From PALSA-612 sp963776735 (lineage in GTDB: Bacteria; Actinomycetota; Thermoleophilia; Gaiellales; Gaiellaceae), in the NCBI GenBank assembly GCA_963776735.1, contig CAVZNV010000016.1, forward strand, positions 682,001 to 746,000: a stretch of DNA of 64,000 bases, in the 5' to 3' direction. The stretch's first letter is position 1. Each line of letters opens with the position of its first letter. Position numbers and translations under genes: made by a program. The notes below the pieces were generated by a model. That model was not told where the DNA came from. It searched no databases and was given only the letters and a program-made list of their open reading frames with translations. Below are positions 8,272 through 15,622 of this stretch, in pieces.

Positions 8272-9597
8272 GTGAAAACGGCGATCTTGCGGGGATTTCT
8301 GGCCTCGCTCGGCGTTGCCCTCGGCGTCCTCCTGCTCACGGGCCAGGCAGGCGCCGGTAGCCCCGATTCGTCGCGGCCGCGGGTGCTGGCGGTGAAGTTC
8401 AACCTCGATATCAGCCCGCCGACGGGGGACTACTTCAAGAGTGAGATCGACCATGCCGCGAGCGGCGGCTACGACGCGGTCGTGTTCGTCCTGGACACGC
8501 CCGGAGGCCTCCTCGACACGATGCGGTCGATGTACCAGAAGGAGCTCGCCTCGAAGGTGCCGGTGATCGTCTACGTGTCGCCGGAGGGAGCGCGCGCCGC
8601 GTCGGCAGGTGTCTGGATCAGTCAGGCCGCCGACGTGCTGGCGATGTCGCCGGTCTCGAACATCGGCTCGTCGACGCCCATCGACGGGAGCGGCTCGAAC
8701 CTCGGTTCCGACCTCCGGCGGAAGGTGATCAACGATGCCGTCGCGTCATTGACAGCTCTCGCAGCAGCCCACAAGCGCAACGTGGTCTGGCCGGCGCGCG
8801 CCGTACGAGGAGCATCGAACCTCACGTCCGAGCAGGCGCTGCGGATGAACGTGATCGACGTGATGGCGCCGACCCTGCCGGCGCTGCTGTGCAAGCTCCA
8901 GGGCTACAAGACCAAGTACAAGCAGCGGCCGTTCACGCTCCGCCTCTGCGGCGCGCAGATCGACAACGTGTCGCCCGGCTTCATCACGCGGTTCCTGGAC
9001 ACGGTGATCGACCCGAACCTGATCTCGATCCTCTTCCTGGCCGGAATCATCGGGCTGATCTTCGAGGTGCTGCACCCCGGCGTCGTCCTGCCCGGCGCAC
9101 TGGGTGCCGTGTCGCTCGTGATCGCGCTCTACGGCTTCTCGGTGCTGAACCCGAGCTGGGGCGGCATCCTGCTCATCCTTCTGGGTGTCGGATTGCTCCT
9201 CTTAGACCTGCACGCCGTCACCCACGGTGCGCTGACGATCGCGGGGCTGGTTGCGCTCGGCTTCGGCATGGCGCTGCTGTTCCAGAACGAGCCCGCCGGG
9301 TTCCAGGTCAACACCTGGCTCGTGGTCGGGATCGCCGTCGCCCTGGCAGCGCTGTGGGCGTTCGTGATCGGCAAGGGCCTCGCGGCCAGACGGCGACCGG
9401 TGAAGAGCGGCGCGGCGAGCATGATCGGCATGCACGGCATCGCGCGCGGCGCCGGCGTCGTCGCCGTCAACGGCGAGCTGTGGAATGCACACCTCGCGAG
9501 CGACGAACCGCTGGCGGCCGGGGAGGAGGTCGTGATCGAGGCAGTCGAGGGCGGCCTGACCCTCCTCGTCCGCCCCAGGGTGACAGCCCCGGCGTAG
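8272..9597 (+). CDS. NfeD-type membrane-bound serine protease (long form)
   Basis: Long NfeD proteins combine a ClpP-like periplasmic serine protease with membrane segments and a cytoplasmic OB fold, and work with stomatin-like partners. Here residues 1-28 are a signal peptide, about 36-215 the ClpP-like domain with DTPGGLLDTM and the nucleophile Ser111 in AASAGVWISQAAD. About five hydrophobic segments follow (residues 240-350), then the OB-fold end (SMIGMHGIARGAGVVAVNGE, EVVIEAVEGGLTLLVRP). The start is GTG at 8272 because the signal peptide begins there. The slipin gene follows 9 bp later, the classic NfeD-stomatin pair. Confidence 0.93.
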   Translation: MKTAILRGFLASLGVALGVLLLTGQAGAGSPDSSRPRVLAVKFNLDISPPTGDYFKSEIDHAASGGYDAVVFVLDTPGGLLDTMRSMYQKELASKVPVIVYVSPEGARAASAGVWISQAADVLAMSPVSNIGSSTPIDGSGSNLGSDLRRKVINDAVASLTALAAAHKRNVVWPARAVRGASNLTSEQALRMNVIDVMAPTLPALLCKLQGYKTKYKQRPFTLRLCGAQIDNVSPGFITRFLDTVIDPNLISILFLAGIIGLIFEVLHPGVVLPGALGAVSLVIALYGFSVLNPSWGGILLILLGVGLLLLDLHAVTHGALTIAGLVALGFGMALLFQNEPAGFQVNTWLVVGIAVALAALWAFVIGKGLAARRRPVKSGAASMIGMHGIARGAGVVAVNGELWNAHLASDEPLAAGEEVVIEAVEGGLTLLVRPRVTAPA

Positions 9598-9606
9598 GAT
9601 CAGAAC

Positions 9607-10398
9607 GTGGCAGCCGCGATCATCTCGCTGGTCGTCGTCCTGGCTCTGCTCGGACTCCTGCTCGCGTCAGCGATCAAGATCGTCCGCGAGTACGAGCGCG
9701 CGATCGTCTTCCGCCTCGGTCGCCTGCTGCCGGAGCCGAAGGGGCCGGGGCTCTTCTTCCGGATCCCGATCGTCGACCAGATCATCAAGGTCGACCTGCG
9801 GACGATCACGCTGATGATCCCGCCGCAGGAGGTGATCACGAAGGACAACGTGCCCGTCCGCGTGAACGCCGTCTGCTACTTCCGGATCCTCGACCCGAAG
9901 GCGGCGATCGTCCAGGTCGAGAACTTCATGGTCGCGACGTCGCAGATCGCCCAGACGACGCTGCGCTCCGTCCTCGGCCAGCACGTGATGGACGAGCTCC
10001 TCTCCGAGCGCGAGAAGATCAACACGATCTTGCAGGGGATCATCGACGAGTCGACGGCGCCGTGGGGCATCAAGGTCTCGATCGTCGAGGTCAAGGACGT
10101 CGAGATCCCGAGCGACATGCAGCGGGCCATGGCCCGTCAGGCCGAGGCCGAGCGCGAGCGGCGCGCGAAGGTGATCAACGCCGAGGGCGAGTTCCAGGCG
10201 GCCGAGCGGCTCAAGGACGCGGCGATCGTGATCGCCGACCACCCGATCGCGCTCCAGCTCAGATATCTGCAGACCCTGCTCGAGATCGGCACGACGAACT
10301 CGTCGACGATCGTCTTCCCGGCTCCGATCGAGCTGCTCAAGCCGTTCCTGCAGGGGTCGCCCGAGAAGGCACCCACGGACGGCGCGAAGAAGGAATGA
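9607..10398 (+). CDS. Slipin / stomatin-like SPFH (Band 7) protein
   Basis: This 263-residue membrane protein has one N-terminal transmembrane helix (residues 5-22) followed by an SPFH domain: REYERAIVFRLGRL, GPGLFFRIPIVDQ, VDLRTITLMIPPQEVITKDNVPV. A long charged coiled coil (AMARQAEAERERRAKVINAE) leads to the short oligomerisation end. Prokaryotic stomatins are the substrates and partners of NfeD proteases, and the gene follows nfeD directly. The role of such pairs in membrane microdomain upkeep is from the family, not from this sequence. The GTG start fits the helix. Confidence 0.94.
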   Translation: MAAAIISLVVVLALLGLLLASAIKIVREYERAIVFRLGRLLPEPKGPGLFFRIPIVDQIIKVDLRTITLMIPPQEVITKDNVPVRVNAVCYFRILDPKAAIVQVENFMVATSQIAQTTLRSVLGQHVMDELLSEREKINTILQGIIDESTAPWGIKVSIVEVKDVEIPSDMQRAMARQAEAERERRAKVINAEGEFQAAERLKDAAIVIADHPIALQLRYLQTLLEIGTTNSSTIVFPAPIELLKPFLQGSPEKAPTDGAKKE

Positions 10399-11267
10399 CG
10401 GCAGGCCTCGTGGCGGGGGCCGAGCTCCGCCGTGACCCGATCTCCGGCCGGGTGGTCGTCGTCGCGCCCGGACGCTTGCACCGGCCGGGGGCGTTCCTCC
10501 ACGCACCGCTCGAGGTGACCGCGAAGGAGCTCGCCGACTGCCCGTTCTGTGCCGGACACGAGGGCCGCACCCCGCCCGAGTCGCTGCGACTGCCCGCCGA
10601 CGGCGAAGCGTGGCAGGTGCGGGCCGTGCCGAACCTCTACCCGGCCTTCGCCGGCCAGGAGGTGGTGATCCACACTCCGCGCCACTGCAACTTTCTCGCC
10701 GATCTTGCCGACGACGAGATCGTCCTCGTCACCGAGGCGTGGCAGGCGCGCGCGGCCGCGCGCGACGGGTACCTGCACGCATTCGTGAACGAGCGGGCGG
10801 AAGCGGGCGCCAGCATCCCGCACACGCACTCGCAGCTCGTCTGGTTCGACGGGATCCCGCCGGAAGTCGAGCGAAAGCGCCCGGGCGCGTGCCCCGTGTG
10901 CGAGCCGCCGGGTGGTGACGACCTCGTGATCGAGGAACGGGACGGCGTCGTCCTACGCGCCGCCTGGGCCGGACGGATGCCGTACGAGCTCCTCGTCGCC
11001 CCGGTGGCGCACGCCGCCGATCCATGGCACGACGACCGTCTGGCAACCGCTCTCCAGCTCGCGGCCGAGGGCCTGCGCCGGCTCCATCGTCTCGAGGGGC
11101 CGTGCCCGATGAACCTCTGGCTGCACGCATCCGGGCACTGGCACCTCGAGGTGCTGCCGCGCCTCACCGTGCTCGGCGGCGTCGAGCTCGGCGCCGGCTA
11201 CTACGTCAACCCGCTCGCGCCGGAACGAGCAGCCGAGGCGTTGCGGAATGAAAGAATTGCCCCGTGA
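10395..11267 (+). CDS. Galactose-1-phosphate uridylyltransferase-like HIT enzyme
   Basis: The 290-residue protein has two GalT-like halves. The N-terminal zinc pair is CPFC (residues 50-53) and a second CPVC knuckle occurs near residue 175. The HIT-like active site reads IPHTHSQLV (HxHxQ where classical GalT has HPHGQ), and a later HWHLEVLP matches the second metal site. It is shorter than E. coli GalT (348 residues), as is common for actinobacterial versions. The ATG overlaps the slipin stop (ATGA), placing it in the nfeD operon. No galK or galE is nearby, so the substrate may be another sugar-1-phosphate. Confidence 0.82.
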   Translation: MTAGLVAGAELRRDPISGRVVVVAPGRLHRPGAFLHAPLEVTAKELADCPFCAGHEGRTPPESLRLPADGEAWQVRAVPNLYPAFAGQEVVIHTPRHCNFLADLADDEIVLVTEAWQARAAARDGYLHAFVNERAEAGASIPHTHSQLVWFDGIPPEVERKRPGACPVCEPPGGDDLVIEERDGVVLRAAWAGRMPYELLVAPVAHAADPWHDDRLATALQLAAEGLRRLHRLEGPCPMNLWLHASGHWHLEVLPRLTVLGGVELGAGYYVNPLAPERAAEALRNERIAP

Positions 11268-12349
11268 CGGACCCGCGCGTCAGACGGTACGCGGACCTGC
11301 TCCTCGATACGTGCCTGGGCGTCCAGCCCGGCTGGGAGGTGCTCGTCCTCGGCACACCGCAGGGACGCCCGCTGCTCGACGAGATCGCGAGCGGTCTCGG
11401 ACGCCGCGGGGCGTATGCGGTCTTCCAGCTCTCCTTCGACGGCGGCATCGGATCAACCGAGCGGACCTGGCTGCGCACCGCACCGACCGAGCTGATCGAG
11501 AAGCCTGCCTCGATCCAGAGCCACGTGCTCGAGCAATGCGACGCGATCGTCGCCGTCGTGGCGCCTGAGAACACCCGGGAAAGCGCCTCGGTCGACGCCG
11601 ACCGTATCAACGCGGCCCGTGCGGCCTACCGCCCGGCGCTACAGCGGACGCTCTCGCACGAGGTGCCATGGGTCGGCTGCCAGTTTCCGACTCCGGCGCT
11701 CGCGCAGGACGCCGGCATGGCGACGGACGACTTCGCCGACTTCCTCTTCGGAGCCTGCCTCCTCGACTGGAAGGCAGAGGGCGAGCGGATGCAGCGCTAC
11801 GCCGACCGGTTCGACGCAGCGAGCGAGGTGCACATCGTCGGCGAGCGCACCGACCTGCGTCTCGGCATCGCGGGGCGCACGATGCTCGTCGACGCCGGCG
11901 GCGCGAACATGCCGGGCGGCGAGTTCTTCTGCTCGCCGGTCGAGGGCTCGGCAGAGGGAGAGATCGTGTTCGCCGAGTTCCCGGCCGTGCTCAGCGGGCG
12001 TGAGCTGAACGGCATCCGGCTGCGATTCGAGGGCGGCCGCGTCGTCGACGCGTCGGCCGAGACGAACGAGGCGTTCCTGAACGAGGTGCTCGACAGCGAC
12101 GAAGGCGCTCGGCGAGTCGGCGAGCTCGGCATCGGCTGTAACCCCGGCATCACTCGCTACATGAAGAACACGCTCTTCGACGAGAAGATCGACGGCACGG
12201 TCCACATCGCGCTCGGCAACGGCTTCCCCGACCTCGGCGGAACGAACGAGTCGACGATCCACTGGGACATCGTCAAGGACCTCCGGGAAGGCGGCCGGAT
12301 CGAGCTCGACGGAGAGCTCGTACAGGAGAACGGCCGCTGGTTGGTCTAG
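11264..12349 (+). CDS. M29 family metallo-aminopeptidase (AmpS/PepS/aminopeptidase T-like)
   Basis: This 361-residue cytosolic enzyme releases N-terminal amino acids using two metal ions. M29 metal-ligand regions are visible near the C terminus: GGEFFCSPVEGSAEGEI, VGELGIGCNPGI and DGTVHIALGNGFPDLGG, followed by IHWDIV. The N-terminal domain (YADLLLDTCLGVQPGWEVLV) is also typical. The GTG start overlaps the galT-like stop. The gene ends in a CTAG shared with the convergent methyltransferase, so the two share stop-codon bases. Confidence 0.92.
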   Translation: MTDPRVRRYADLLLDTCLGVQPGWEVLVLGTPQGRPLLDEIASGLGRRGAYAVFQLSFDGGIGSTERTWLRTAPTELIEKPASIQSHVLEQCDAIVAVVAPENTRESASVDADRINAARAAYRPALQRTLSHEVPWVGCQFPTPALAQDAGMATDDFADFLFGACLLDWKAEGERMQRYADRFDAASEVHIVGERTDLRLGIAGRTMLVDAGGANMPGGEFFCSPVEGSAEGEIVFAEFPAVLSGRELNGIRLRFEGGRVVDASAETNEAFLNEVLDSDEGARRVGELGIGCNPGITRYMKNTLFDEKIDGTVHIALGNGFPDLGGTNESTIHWDIVKDLREGGRIELDGELVQENGRWLV

Positions 12350-13116
12350 CCCGGCTTCTGCCAGACCGAGACGTGCGACGTGCTCTCGTTGTCGAACGGC
12401 TCGCGGTTCCAGCCGCTCCAGCGCTCGCGTAGCTCCATCCCCGCCAGCTGTGCCATCAGGTCGAGCTCGACCGGCCACGCGTAGCGGAACGGAAGCGACT
12501 CGAATTCGAACGTGCCGTCCTCGCGACGCGAGTAATGGTGCGAGACGAGCCGCTGGATCGCGACGTCGTACTCGTCGATGCCGACGTGGTTGTCGCTCTT
12601 GTCGAACAGGACGAACCGTTCGCCCGGCGGCAGGCGCCGCAGGCCGGGCACACCGAGCTCGATCACGAAGCGGCCGCCGGGAGCAAGGTGCGAGGCGACG
12701 TTGCGGAAGCAGGCGACCTGCGCCTCCTGCGTCGTCAGGTTGCCGATCGTGTTGAAGACGAGGTAGGCGAGCGTGAAGCTGCCCTCGACCCGCGTCGTCG
12801 CGAAATCGCCGATCGCAACCTCGACCGCGTCGCCGCCGGGCTTGGCACGCAGCCGCGCGACCATTTCCTCGGATAGGTCGATCCCCGCGACCGTGACACC
12901 TCGCGACGCGAGCGGGAGCGCAACCCGACCGGTGCCGATCCCGAGCTCGAGGGCCGGCCCGCTGCCGGCGAAAGCGGCGAGGAAGTCGACGGTTGCATCG
13001 AGCGTCGCGGCCTCGAACATGCGCGCCTCGTCGGCGTCGTAGCGCGCGGCGACCTGCTCGCCGAAGTAGTTCGGGAGGTCGCTACTCGTCGTCGGACTCG
13101 ACCGGAGCCTCGGCAA
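12346..13116 (-). CDS. Class I SAM-dependent methyltransferase
   Basis: The core Rossmann methyltransferase shows motif I ALELGIGTGRVALPLA, the acidic motif II end VAGIDLSEEMVARLRAK, motif III region EVAIGDFAT, and LAPGGRFVIE. The order PNYFGEQVAARYDADEARMFE before motif I is common in small-molecule methyltransferases. The substrate is unknown. I chose TTG at 13114-13116 because no ATG or GTG lies nearer motif I; this overlaps the end of gyrA by 35 bp. A GTG at 13185 would overlap by 104 bp. It is the last gene after gyrB-gyrA. Confidence 0.8.
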   Translation of the reverse strand: MPRLRSSPTTSSDLPNYFGEQVAARYDADEARMFEAATLDATVDFLAAFAGSGPALELGIGTGRVALPLASRGVTVAGIDLSEEMVARLRAKPGGDAVEVAIGDFATTRVEGSFTLAYLVFNTIGNLTTQEAQVACFRNVASHLAPGGRFVIELGVPGLRRLPPGERFVLFDKSDNHVGIDEYDVAIQRLVSHHYSRREDGTFEFESLPFRYAWPVELDLMAQLAGMELRERWSGWNREPFDNESTSHVSVWQKPG

Positions 13117-15622
13117 CGGTCTCTTCGGCGAAGGGCTCGCCGGTCTCGGCTGCAGGCTTTTCCTCGGACTCGACGACCGGTGCAAGCGCCGACACGATCT
13201 CGCCCTCGCGCAGCCGCATGACGATCACCCCCTGCGTCGACCGGCCGAGACGCTTGACGTCCTCCACCGGCATCTTGATCACCGTGCCGCCGGTCGAGAT
13301 CAGCATCACCTGGTACCCGTCGCGGACGACCCTCGCGCCCGCGAGCTGGCCCTTGGCATCGGTCAGCTGCACAGTCTTGACACCCATGCCGCCGCGGCCC
13401 TTCACAGGGTAGTCCTCCGTGCGTGTCCGCTTGCCGTAACCGTTCTCTGTCACGACCATCAGGTCGGCGCCCGGTTCGGCGATGTTGATCGAGATGACCT
13501 CGTCGCCGGCCCGCAGGCGCATCCCTTGCACACCGGAGGCGTCGCGGCCCATCGGCCTGACGTCGGTCTCGTGGAAGCGAATCGCCTGGCCCCGGCGCGA
13601 GACCATGAGCACGTCGTCCTTTCCGGACGCGTGGCGCACGCCGACGAGTTCGTCGCCTTCGCGCATCTTGATCGCGATGATCCCGTCGGCCCTGAGCGGC
13701 GTGTTGTACGTCTCGAGCTTCGTCTTCTTGACGACGCCGTTCTTCGTGCCGAACACGAGGTACTCGGCCTCGCCGAAGTCCCGGGTCTGGATGACTGCGC
13801 GCACCTGCTCGTCGGCGCGGAACGGGAGCAGGTTCTGGATCGCGCGGCCCTTCGACTGGCGCGAGCCGAGCGGAAGCTCGTGCACCTTCAGCCGGTAGAC
13901 CTTGCCGACGTTGGTGAAGAAGAGGACGTAGTCGTGCGTCGAGGCGACGAACAGATGCTCGATGTAGTCATCCTCCTTCAGCTCCATCCCCATCACGCCG
14001 ATGCCGCCACGGCGCTGCTCGCGGTAGGCGGTGACCGGCAGGCGCTTGATGTAGTTGGAGCGGGTGATCGCGATCACCATGTCCTCTTCCGCGATCAGGT
14101 CCTCGATCTCGAGCTCGCCCTCGGCGGCGACGATTTCGGTGCGGCGGTCGTCGCTGCGCGCGTAGCCGTTCTTGATCTCGAGCAGCTCCTCGCGGACGAC
14201 GGCCGAGATCTTCGCCTCGTCGCCGAGGATGTCGCGCAGCTCACCGATGCGCTCGCGCAGGTCGGCGAACTCGTCCTCGACCTCCTTGCGCGCCAGGCCC
14301 GTGAGCCGGGCGAGGCGCATGTCGAGAATCGCCTGCGCCTGGATCTCGGAGAGCGAGAACTGCTCCATCAGCCCGTTGCGGGCGGACTCGGTGTCGTCCG
14401 AGCCGCGGATGAGCGCGATGACGGCATCGAGGTTGTCGAGCGCGATCAGATAGCCCGCGAGGACGTGCGCGCGCTTCTCGGCCTGGCGCAGCTCATGCTT
14501 CAGCCGGCGGGTGACGACCTCGCGCTGGAAGTCGAGGTAGTGGCCGAGGAGATCCCTCAGCGGCAGCGTCTTCGGGACGCCGTCGACGAGCGCGACCGCG
14601 TTGTAGCCGAACGTCGACTGCAGCGCCGTGTGCTTCCAGAGCTTGTTGAGGACGACCTGCGGGATGGCGTCGCGCTTGAGCTCGATCTGGATCCGCATCC
14701 CCGTCTTGTCGGAGTGGTCGTCGACGCCGGTGACCTCGGGCAGCACCTTGTCCTTGACGAGGTCGGCGATCTTCTTGATCACCCCGGCGTCGCCGCCCTT
14801 CTTGACGCCGTACGGGATCTCGGTGACGACGATCGCCGTCTTGCCGCCGCGCAACTCCTCGATGTGAGCGCGGGCACGCATGACGACGCGGCCGCGGCCG
14901 GAGCGGTACGCCTCCTTGATGCCGTCTCGGCCGAGGATGATGCCGCCGGTCGGGAAGTCCGGACCCTTGATGTGCCGCGCCAGCCGCTCGACGTCGATCG
15001 ACGGCTCGTCGATCATCGCCACCAGTCCGTCGATCACCTCGGACAGGTTGTGCGGCGGGATGTTCGTGGCCATGCCGACGGCAATGCCGGACGAGCCGTT
15101 GACGAGCAGGTTCGGGAAGCGCGAGGGCAGGACGTTCGGCTGCTGACGCGACTCGTCGTAGTTGGGGACGAAGTCGACGGTGTCGGCGTCGATGTCACGC
15201 AGCAGCTCGGTGGCGATCCGAGCGAGCCGGCACTCCGTGTAGCGCATGGCCGCCGCACCGTCGTCGTCGAGGTTGCCGAAGTTGCCCTGGCCGTCGACGA
15301 GCGGGTAGCGCAGCGAGAACGGCTGCGCCATGCGGACGAGCGTGTCGTAGATCGCCGAGTCGCCGTGCGGGTGGTAGGCGCCCATCACGTCGCCGACGAC
15401 GCGGGCGCACTTGAGCCGCGGCCGTCCCGGCTGGAGACCGGCCTCGTGCATGGCGTAGAGGATGCGGCGGTGCACCGGCTTGAGCCCGTCGCGCACGTCC
15501 GGGAGGGCGCGCGAGACGATGACGCTCATCGCGTAGTCGAGGAAGCTCGAGCGCATCTCCTGCTCGAGCTCGCGCGGCTCGATCCGGCCGCCCCCTAGTC
15601 CTCCGGTCTCTAGCTCAGACAT
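13082..15622 (-). CDS. gyrA: DNA gyrase subunit A
   Basis: GyrA forms the DNA breakage-reunion core of gyrase, which introduces negative supercoils with GyrB. The 846-residue protein contains the winged-helix region with HPHGDSAIYD; the quinolone-determining serine and aspartate (Ser89, Asp93) are of the sensitive type. The catalytic Tyr128 lies in AAAMRYTECR. The GyrA box is QRRGGIG, which marks true gyrase rather than topoisomerase IV, and is followed by six-bladed pinwheel repeats. The tail of about 30 residues is acidic (ESEEKPAAE ... ESDDE). The ATG overlaps the gyrB stop by 8 bp. Confidence 0.98.
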   Translation of the reverse strand: MSELETGGLGGGRIEPRELEQEMRSSFLDYAMSVIVSRALPDVRDGLKPVHRRILYAMHEAGLQPGRPRLKCARVVGDVMGAYHPHGDSAIYDTLVRMAQPFSLRYPLVDGQGNFGNLDDDGAAAMRYTECRLARIATELLRDIDADTVDFVPNYDESRQQPNVLPSRFPNLLVNGSSGIAVGMATNIPPHNLSEVIDGLVAMIDEPSIDVERLARHIKGPDFPTGGIILGRDGIKEAYRSGRGRVVMRARAHIEELRGGKTAIVVTEIPYGVKKGGDAGVIKKIADLVKDKVLPEVTGVDDHSDKTGMRIQIELKRDAIPQVVLNKLWKHTALQSTFGYNAVALVDGVPKTLPLRDLLGHYLDFQREVVTRRLKHELRQAEKRAHVLAGYLIALDNLDAVIALIRGSDDTESARNGLMEQFSLSEIQAQAILDMRLARLTGLARKEVEDEFADLRERIGELRDILGDEAKISAVVREELLEIKNGYARSDDRRTEIVAAEGELEIEDLIAEEDMVIAITRSNYIKRLPVTAYREQRRGGIGVMGMELKEDDYIEHLFVASTHDYVLFFTNVGKVYRLKVHELPLGSRQSKGRAIQNLLPFRADEQVRAVIQTRDFGEAEYLVFGTKNGVVKKTKLETYNTPLRADGIIAIKMREGDELVGVRHASGKDDVLMVSRRGQAIRFHETDVRPMGRDASGVQGMRLRAGDEVISINIAEPGADLMVVTENGYGKRTRTEDYPVKGRGGMGVKTVQLTDAKGQLAGARVVRDGYQVMLISTGGTVIKMPVEDVKRLGRSTQGVIVMRLREGEIVSALAPVVESEEKPAAETGEPFAEETVAEAPVESDDE

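Noticed and set aside
13526..15598. A long open frame antisense to gyrA (and a similar one antisense to gyrB at 15879-18032)
   Set aside because: Both are opposite strongly conserved genes, are full of D/E/R/L repeats typical of GC-rich shadow frames and show no family motif.
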